Of a stretch of DNA of 29,802 bases, positions 24,607 to 29,802 are shown piece after piece; positions within the stretch are counted from its first letter, which is position 1, and each line of letters starts with the position of its first letter. Source of the stretch: CAXSEF01 sp964236535 (GTDB taxonomy: Bacteria; Pseudomonadota; Alphaproteobacteria; Acetobacterales; Acetobacteraceae). The position numbers and the translations under genes are program-made. Where the stretch lies: contig CAXSEF010000034.1 of NCBI GenBank assembly GCA_964236535.1, forward strand, positions 1 through 29,802, in the 5' to 3' direction. Under the pieces are notes generated by a model. The model did no database searches. It had not been told where the DNA came from and saw nothing but the letters and a program-made list of their open reading frames with translations.

Positions 24607-25980
24607 ATGCACGTCGCGATCATCGCAGCCACCGCCGCCCTCGGCGGCCTCCTGTTCGGCTACGACACCGGCGTCATCTCCGGCGCCCTGCTGTTCCTGC
24701 GCGAGGCCTTCCATCTCTCCCCCCTGATGCTCGGCGTGGTGACCAGCATCGCGCTCGCCGGCGCCGCCGGCGGAGCAGCCGTCGCCGGGGTGCTCGCCGA
24801 CCGCCTCGGACGCCGGCCGGTCCTGCTCGCCATCGCCATGGTGTTCGTCGCCGCCGCCGCCGTGTCCGCGCTCGCCGGCAGCCTGCCCGTGCTGCTCGCC
24901 GGCCGCCTGCTGGTCGGCATCGGCATCGGCGGCGCGTCCATGCTGACGCCGCTCTACCTCGCCGAGATCGCCCCCGCGGAACGGCGCGGCGCCCTGGTGT
25001 CGTTCAACCAGCTCGCCGTCACGCTCGGCATCCTGGTGTCCTACCTGGTGGGCTACGCCTTCGCGGCCGCAGGCGCCTGGCGCTGGATGCTGGGCCTGGG
25101 CGCGCTGCCCGGGATCGCCCTCGCGGTCGGCATGGCGCTGCTCCCCGAGACGCCGCGCTGGCTCGCCGGCCACGGCCACCCCGACCGCGCCCGCGCCGCG
25201 CTGCACCGGCTGCGCGGGCCCGGCGTCGACATCGAGCCGGAACTGCACGAGCTGCAGGCCGATCTCGCCCCCGGGCCCCGCGCGGCGCCGCGAACCCCGC
25301 GCGCGCACCGGGCCGCCCGCCTGCCGCTGATCGTGGGCATCGGCCTCGCGGTGTTCCAGCAGGTCACCGGCGTGAACACCGTGATCTACTTCGCGCCGGT
25401 GATCTTCCAGGCCGCCGGGCTGTCTTCCGCCCCGGCCGCCATCCTGGCCACCGCAGGGATCGGCGTGGTGAACGTCGGGATGACCATGATGGCGATCCGG
25501 CTGGTCGATCGCGTCGGCCGCCGCATGCTGCTGCTGAGCGGCCTCGCCGGCATGGCCGCCAGCCTGTGCGTGCTGGCATCCGCCTTCCTGCTCCCCACCG
25601 GCCCGGTGCTGGGCTGGCTCACCGCAGCCAGCCTGGCCTGCTACGTCGGCAGCTTCGCCATCGGCCTCGGCCCGGTGTTCTGGCTGCTGACCTCGGAGAT
25701 CTTCCCGCTGGCGATCCGCGCCCGCGGCATGGCGTCCGCCACCATCGCCAACTGGCTCGCCAACCTCGTGGTCGCCCTGACCTTCCTCGACCTGGTCGAA
25801 GTCCTCGGCCGGCCCGGCGTCTTCCTCCTCTACGCGGCGCTCACCGCCGGCGCCTTCCTGTTCGCCCGCAGCCTCGTCCCCGAGACCAGAGGGGTCGGCC
25901 TGGAAGCCATCGAGGCGCTCTGGCTCCAGCGCGCCAAGGGCAATGGCCCGCACACCCCCACCGTCGCACCGCCCGCCTGA
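24607..25980 (+). CDS. Sugar-porter family MFS transporter
   Basis: A 457-residue, 12-helix transporter. Sugar-porter signatures are clear: GGLLFGYDTGVISGALLF in helix 1, DRLGRRPVLL after helix 2, LPETPRWL after helix 6, FQQVTGVNTVIYFAPVIFQ in helix 7 (sugar binding), DRVGRRMLLL, and PETRGVGLEAIE at the end. It resembles bacterial xylose, arabinose or galactose:H+ symporters (XylE, AraE, GalP); the exact sugar is not known. No clear ribosome-binding site precedes the ATG. It lies 164 bp after the FAD protein gene on the same strand, with palindromic element 9 between, so co-transcription is possible but unproven. Confidence 0.92.
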   Translation: MHVAIIAATAALGGLLFGYDTGVISGALLFLREAFHLSPLMLGVVTSIALAGAAGGAAVAGVLADRLGRRPVLLAIAMVFVAAAAVSALAGSLPVLLAGRLLVGIGIGGASMLTPLYLAEIAPAERRGALVSFNQLAVTLGILVSYLVGYAFAAAGAWRWMLGLGALPGIALAVGMALLPETPRWLAGHGHPDRARAALHRLRGPGVDIEPELHELQADLAPGPRAAPRTPRAHRAARLPLIVGIGLAVFQQVTGVNTVIYFAPVIFQAAGLSSAPAAILATAGIGVVNVGMTMMAIRLVDRVGRRMLLLSGLAGMAASLCVLASAFLLPTGPVLGWLTAASLACYVGSFAIGLGPVFWLLTSEIFPLAIRARGMASATIANWLANLVVALTFLDLVEVLGRPGVFLLYAALTAGAFLFARSLVPETRGVGLEAIEALWLQRAKGNGPHTPTVAPPA

Positions 25981-26027
25981 ACACGCCAGGCCCTGCGAGG
26001 CCCCGAGCTACTGATCTGTCAGCAAGC

Positions 26028-26208
26028 AGCAAGGCCGGGCTTCCCCTCCGCCCGCATTCCAACGGCCCAAGCAGGCCGTCGGAACCTTGGAGCGGGCTAC
26101 GCCCAGACCCACCAAAAGGCGGAGCCCTTTGGAAACCCTTCCCTTAAACATAAGGATTCTCAAGGCTCGCCTTGAGCGGAGTCCAGAGGCAGAGCCTCTG
26201 GCCTTGCT
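26028..26208. repeat. Palindromic intergenic element, copy 10 (long type)
   Basis: A 181-bp element with inverted ends AGCAAGGCC and GGCCTTGCT. The extra hairpin is TTCCAACGGCC/GGCCGTCGGAA (26057-26084), which differs from copy 4 by a paired change. Inner arms with TTTGG, and CAAGGC/GCCTTG in the right unit, follow. It lies between the sugar transporter and the small ORF at 26235. Confidence 0.9.
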
Positions 26209-26234
26209 TGCCTGCCTGGCCGGCCAGGCCTTCG

Positions 26235-26447
26235 CTACGACTTCTTCACCCCGATCGGCTTGTGCGCCCGGTCCAGCCAGCGGCTGATCATCCCAGGCGG
26301 CTTCTTCGGCGGCGCCGGCCGCTGCTCGCGCTCCGCCGCCTGCTGCTCCCGGTCCTTGGCCTGCAGCCACTTGTCGAGGCTCATCCCCGCCTTCGCCGCG
26401 CGCTTCGCCTCGTAGGCGCGCTGCCCCTCCGTCAACTCCCTCGCCAC
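26235..26447 (-). CDS. Small charged protein, unknown function
   Basis: A 70-residue, highly charged protein: VARELTEGQRAYEAKRAAKAG, shortened here to ELTEGQRAYEAKRAAKAG, then SLDKWLQAKDREQQAAEREQ, a probable helix or short coiled coil, then PPKKPPGMISRWLDRAHKPI. I chose the GTG at 26447 because GGGGGA lies six bases before it. The frame continues upstream, but that part is palindromic element 11 read as protein. It sits between the convergent sugar transporter and, upstream on its own strand, glgP. I do not recognise the family. Confidence 0.65.
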   Translation of the reverse strand: MARELTEGQRAYEAKRAAKAGMSLDKWLQAKDREQQAAEREQRPAPPKKPPGMISRWLDRAHKPIGVKKS

Positions 26448-26470
26448 CGCGTATCCCCCGATCCCGAACA

Positions 26471-26518
26471 AGCAAGGCCAGAGGCTCTGCCTCCGCGCAC
26501 CGCCCAAGGCAAGCCTCG
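26471..26518. repeat. Palindromic intergenic element, copy 11 (truncated)
   Basis: The edge AGCAAGGCC and first hairpin CCAGAGGC-TCT-GCCTCCG are present, followed by CCCAAGGCAAGCCTCG, a broken second hairpin. It lies between glgP and the small ORF at 26235 and extends that ORF's open frame artificially. Confidence 0.75.
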
Positions 26519-26618
26519 AGATCGCCTATGCTCGACACGACGGGACCAAACGGCCCCACGCCCCAGGGAGCCCCTACGCGGGCCGAGGGCAGCGCCCCGG
26601 CCATCTGTGCGGCGCGCC

Positions 26619-29246
26619 CTACCCGACCGGCACCCCCCAGATCTCCCCCGCGTACTCCCGGATCGTCCGGTCCGACGAGAACCACCCCACCCGCGCCGTG
26701 TTCAGGATCGCCGAGCGCCACCACGCCGCCTTGTCGCGCCAGTGGTCCGCCACCTGCCGGTGCGCGTCGTAGTACGCGTCGAAGTCCGCGGTCACGAAGA
26801 ACCGGTCGTTCGCCAGCAGCCCGTCCACCAGCGCGCGGTAGCGGTGCGGCTCGTCCGGCGAGAACGCCCCGTTGCGCAGCGCCTCCAGCACCTCGGCCAG
26901 CGCCGGCGACGCCGCCACCGCGTCGCGCGCCTCCCACGTGCTCGCCTGGCGCGCCTGCACCTCGGCCACCGTCATGCCGAAGATGAAGATGTTCTCGTCT
27001 CCCACCGCCTCGCGCAGCTCGACGTTGGCCCCGTCCAGCGTGCCGATGGTCAGCGCGCCGTTCAGCGCGAGCTTCATGTTGCCGGTGCCCGACGCCTCCA
27101 TCCCCGCCGTCGAGATCTGCTCGGACAGGTCGGCTGCCGGGATCAGCGTCTCCGCCAGGCTCACGCTGTAGTTCGGCAGGAACACCACCTTGAGCAGGTC
27201 GCGCACCGTGGGGTCGGTGTTGACCACCCGCGCCACGTCGTGCGCCAGCCGGATGATCAGCTTCGCCTGGTGGTAGCCAGGTGCCGCCTTGCCGGCCAGG
27301 ATCTTCACCCGCGGCACCCAGTCGTGCGTCGAGCGCGACCGGATGCCGTCGTACAGCGCGATGGTATGCAGGATGTTGAGCAGCTGCCGCTTGTACTCGT
27401 GCAGCCGCTTGATCTGCACGTCGAACACCGCGTCCGGGCTGATCCGCACCCCGAGCTGGTCGGTCACCAGACGCAGCACCGCCGCCTTGCGCTCCTGCCG
27501 CTGGCCCGCGTAGCGCTCCTGGAACGACGCGTCCCCCGCATGCGCCTCCAGCCCCAGCAGCGCCTCCGGCTCGCGCAGCACCCGCTCGCCCAGCGCCTCC
27601 ACCAGCAGCGACGTCAGCCCGGGATTGGCGTAGTGCAGCCAGCGCCGGAAGGTGATGCCGTTGGTCTTGTTGGTGATGCGGTCCGGCATGATCGAGTGCA
27701 GGTCGCCGAACACCGTGCGCCGCATCAGGTCGGTGTGCAGCGCCGACACCCCGTTGATCTTGTGCGACCCCAGGAACGCCAGGTGCCCCATGCGCACCCG
27801 CCGCCCGTTCTGCTCGTCGATCAGCGACATCGCCGCAACGAACCCCTCCTGGCCGCGCCCCGTCTCGCGCAGCCCGTCGAGGTGGCGCGCGTTGATCAGG
27901 TAGATGATTTGCATGTGCCGCGGCAGCAGCCGCTCCATCAGCGGCACCGGCCACATCTCCAGCGCCTCGGGCAGCAGCGTGTGGTTGGTGTAGCTGAAGC
28001 ACGCCACCGCGATCGCCCACGCCTCGTCCCAGCCCAGCCCGTGGTCGTCCAGCAGCAGCCGCATCATCTCGGCCACCGCGATCGCCGGGTGGGTGTCGTT
28101 GAGCTGGATCGCCACCTTGTCCGGCAGCATCGCGATGTCGCCGAACTGCTGCATGTGGCGCGCGATCAGGTCCTGCAGCGAGGCCGAGGCGAAGAAGAAC
28201 TCCTGGCGCAGCCGCAGCTCCTGGCCCGAAGCGCTCTCGTCGCCCGGATACAGCACCCGCGAGATCGCCTCCATCCGCGTCCGGTCCGCCAGCGCCCCCA
28301 CATGGTCGCCGCGGTTGAAGTCCTCGAGCCGCAGCCGCGCCTTGGCCCGCGCCGCCCACAGCCGCAGCGTCGCCACGCCGCCGCCGCCGCCCACCACCGG
28401 GGTGTCGTACGCCACCGCCGAGATCTCCTCCGCCGGCTGCCACTGGTAGCGCACCCGACCGTCCCGACCCCCGCCGACATCGCCGGAACCCTGGGGCCCT
28501 TTCTGCGCCCCCTCTTGCGCCCCCTCTTGCGCCAGGACATGGCCGCCGAACCCCACCCGGAAGCTGGATTCCGCGCGCTCGAACTCCCACGGGTTGCCGA
28601 ACGCCAGCCAGTCGTCCGGCAGCTCGTGCTGCACCCCGCCCTCGATCACCTGGCGGAACAGCCCGTGCTCGTAGCGGATGCCGTACCCGTACGCCGCGAT
28701 GCGCAGTGTCGCCATGCTCTCCATGAAGCACGCCGCGAGCCGCCCCAGCCCGCCGTTGCCCAGCCCCGCGTCCGGCTCCTGCAGGCGAATGCGGTCGAGG
28801 CTCACGCCGAGCCCGTCCAGCGCCTCGCGCGCCAGCTCCAGGATGCCCAGGTTCCCCAGCGCGTCGAACAGTAGCCGCCCGATCAGGAACTCGAGCGACA
28901 GGTAGTACACCCGCTTGACCCCGGTCTCCTCGGCACGCCGGTTGGCGGCGATCCAGCCGTCCACCACCCCGTCGCGCGTGGCGAGCGCCATCGCCACGAA
29001 CCAGTCGCGCTCGCTCGCCCCGTTCACGTCCTTGCCCACCTGGTAGACCAGACGGTCGACGATGCGCCGGCGCAGCTCCAGCACCGGATCGTCGGTGCGC
29101 CGCCGGTGCGGCGCAGCCGCGTCGTCCGCGTCAGCCGCCTGCGCCTCCCCGCCCTGCGTTCCCTCACCCGGGGCGGCATGCGGCCCGGCGACCCGCGGGT
29201 CGCCCGGAGCTGCGGGGGCGGGCGTCTCGGAAAGCGCTACATCCAT
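26619..29246 (-). CDS. glgP: Glycogen/starch phosphorylase
   Basis: An 875-residue PLP enzyme that releases glucose-1-phosphate from alpha-1,4-glucans. It has YYLSLEFLIGRLL, EPDAGLGNGGLGRLAACF, the glycogen-phosphorylase block VFDVQIKRLHEYKRQLLN, and the PLP site EASGTGNMK, with the lysine near residue 725. The first 50 residues are Ala/Pro-rich and variable. An insertion near 28484-28540 reads AQEGAQEGAQKGPQG and includes two 12-bp repeats (GCGCCCCCTCTT). The start is ATG 29246, with GGAG seven bases upstream. No other glycogen genes are near. It is divergent from the DUF1491 gene, 160 bp away. Confidence 0.96.
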   Translation of the reverse strand: MDVALSETPAPAAPGDPRVAGPHAAPGEGTQGGEAQAADADDAAAPHRRRTDDPVLELRRRIVDRLVYQVGKDVNGASERDWFVAMALATRDGVVDGWIAANRRAEETGVKRVYYLSLEFLIGRLLFDALGNLGILELAREALDGLGVSLDRIRLQEPDAGLGNGGLGRLAACFMESMATLRIAAYGYGIRYEHGLFRQVIEGGVQHELPDDWLAFGNPWEFERAESSFRVGFGGHVLAQEGAQEGAQKGPQGSGDVGGGRDGRVRYQWQPAEEISAVAYDTPVVGGGGGVATLRLWAARAKARLRLEDFNRGDHVGALADRTRMEAISRVLYPGDESASGQELRLRQEFFFASASLQDLIARHMQQFGDIAMLPDKVAIQLNDTHPAIAVAEMMRLLLDDHGLGWDEAWAIAVACFSYTNHTLLPEALEMWPVPLMERLLPRHMQIIYLINARHLDGLRETGRGQEGFVAAMSLIDEQNGRRVRMGHLAFLGSHKINGVSALHTDLMRRTVFGDLHSIMPDRITNKTNGITFRRWLHYANPGLTSLLVEALGERVLREPEALLGLEAHAGDASFQERYAGQRQERKAAVLRLVTDQLGVRISPDAVFDVQIKRLHEYKRQLLNILHTIALYDGIRSRSTHDWVPRVKILAGKAAPGYHQAKLIIRLAHDVARVVNTDPTVRDLLKVVFLPNYSVSLAETLIPAADLSEQISTAGMEASGTGNMKLALNGALTIGTLDGANVELREAVGDENIFIFGMTVAEVQARQASTWEARDAVAASPALAEVLEALRNGAFSPDEPHRYRALVDGLLANDRFFVTADFDAYYDAHRQVADHWRDKAAWWRSAILNTARVGWFSSDRTIREYAGEIWGVPVG

Positions 29247-29406
29247 GGTCAGGCTCCTGCGCCCCCCGTGCGTCCGGGCATGGGCATCACCGGCCGCAGG
29301 ATGCGCGGCTCGCGGATAGGTTGCAACATCCCGACGTGCTATGCGCCGCCTCGCCGTCCCGGCACGCCACGCGGCGTCGGCGCCAGGACGCCCGCAGGAA
29401 CACGCG

Positions 29407-29742
29407 ATGGCCGAGCCGAAACTGAAGGCCGGGCTGTGGGTCAGCGCGGCGCTGCGCCGCGCCGACCAGCTCGGCCGGCCCGGCGCGGTGTTGCGCCGCG
29501 GTGACACCGACGCCGGCGGCGTCCTCGCCGTGCTGCGCAGCCGCGACGGATTCTGCGTGCTCGCCCAGGTCCGCCGGCCGGACGGCACCCCCGCCTGGAT
29601 GCGCGGCACCGGCGCCGGCCCGGTCGACCAGCAGGCCGCCGACGCCTACGTCGAACGCCAGGTCGGCCGCGACCCCGACCTCTGGGTCGTCGAGTTCGAG
29701 GCGCCCGAGCTGCTGCCGCCCTTCGAGGCCGTCATCCTCTAG
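29407..29742 (+). CDS. DUF1491 family protein
   Basis: A 111-residue protein, MAEPKLKAGLWVSAALRRA..., matching the alphaproteobacterial DUF1491 family: WVSAALRRADQLGRPGAVLRRGDTDAGG shortened here to LRRGDTDAGG, then YVERQVGRDPDLWVVEFE near the C-terminus. The fold resembles a small alpha/beta protein; no function is established to my knowledge. AGGA precedes the ATG by seven bases. It is divergent from glgP, and its TAG is followed by palindromic element 12. Confidence 0.85.
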   Translation: MAEPKLKAGLWVSAALRRADQLGRPGAVLRRGDTDAGGVLAVLRSRDGFCVLAQVRRPDGTPAWMRGTGAGPVDQQAADAYVERQVGRDPDLWVVEFEAPELLPPFEAVIL

Positions 29743-29750
29743 GCAGGGCA

Positions 29751-29802
29751 GGCAAGGCCAGAGGCTCTGCCTCTGGACTCCGCCAAAGGCCTGGCCTTTG
29801 GA
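29751..29802. repeat. Palindromic intergenic element, copy 12 (cut by window end)
   Basis: After the TAG of the DUF1491 gene come GCAGGGCA and then GGCAAGGCC. The first hairpin CCAGAGGC-TCT-GCCTCTGG (29758-29776) and second arms CCAAAGGCC/GGCCTTTGG (29783-29801) are perfect. The rest lies outside the window. Confidence 0.9.

Noticed and set aside
23278..25980. A 900-codon open frame joining the FAD gene region to the sugar transporter
   Set aside because: Only its last 457 codons are the transporter. The earlier part is Arg/Pro-rich shadow sequence that stays open through the N run and palindromic element 9.
26448..26507. Longer start for the small protein at 26235
   Set aside because: The extra residues are the palindromic element read as protein; a GTG with a good ribosome-binding site lies at 26447.
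6748..29802. CRISPR array
   Set aside because: The repeats are dispersed singly in intergenic gaps, vary in arm sequence and have no regular spacers or cas genes.
6748..29802. Palindromic elements as ordinary intrinsic terminators
   Set aside because: The hairpins are not followed by U-tracts, and several sit between genes that are probably co-transcribed. The real terminator at 11674-11720 looks quite different.

Overview
The window comes from a very GC-rich alphaproteobacterial chromosome, most likely Acetobacteraceae or a close relative. I infer this from the base composition, the order ffh-rpsP-rimM-trmD-rplS-leuC-leuD-leuB, the rpsT-dnaA-dnaN-recF-gyrB cluster and a DUF1491 gene. It is a draft assembly: four runs of exactly 100 N (8379, 14190, 19630, 23329) mark scaffold joins. 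Three of them are flanked by the same 55-bp sequence on both sides, so they are probably overlapping contig ends rather than missing DNA.

Layout. At 1-289 lies a remnant of an IS630-type transposase and nothing else recognisable. At 290-3990 is an accessory block: a two-gene membrane operon (COG4280-like protein plus a small membrane protein) on the minus strand, a divergent MurR/RpiR regulator, a small ORF and an OFA-type (oxalate/formate antiporter-like) MFS transporter. At 4117-12069 is the replication-initiation cluster on the minus strand: rpsT, dnaA, dnaN, recF, gyrB. At 12370-14651 are an enoyl-CoA hydratase, a PAP2 phosphatase and tRNA-Arg(ACG). At 14888-22530 is a long minus-strand run of translation and leucine genes: ffh, rpsP, rimM, trmD, rplS, leuC, leuD, leuB. 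At 22869-25980, on the plus strand, are an FAD/NAD(P)-binding oxidoreductase and a sugar-porter MFS protein. At 26235-29742 are a small unknown protein, glycogen phosphorylase (glgP) and a divergent DUF1491 protein.

How the genes work together. DnaA starts replication, DnaN is the sliding clamp, RecF acts at gaps, and GyrB supplies the gyrase ATPase. Ffh targets membrane proteins; RpsP, RimM, TrmD and RplS build ribosomes and modify tRNA; LeuCDB carry out the isopropylmalate steps of leucine synthesis. rimM/trmD overlap by four bases and leuC/leuD by one, so each pair is probably translationally coupled.

The most striking signal is not a gene. At least twelve copies of a modular palindromic element (about 50-200 bp) occupy almost every sizeable intergenic gap. 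The unit has an edge near TAGGCAGGCAAGGCC, a first hairpin, a linker close to ACTCCGC, and a second hairpin; many copies are two such units head to head. Hairpin arms differ between copies while pairing is kept, and in several genes the element edge coincides with the TAG stop codon. I know of no named family that matches. A second, rarer intergenic repeat lies downstream of dnaN and leuB.
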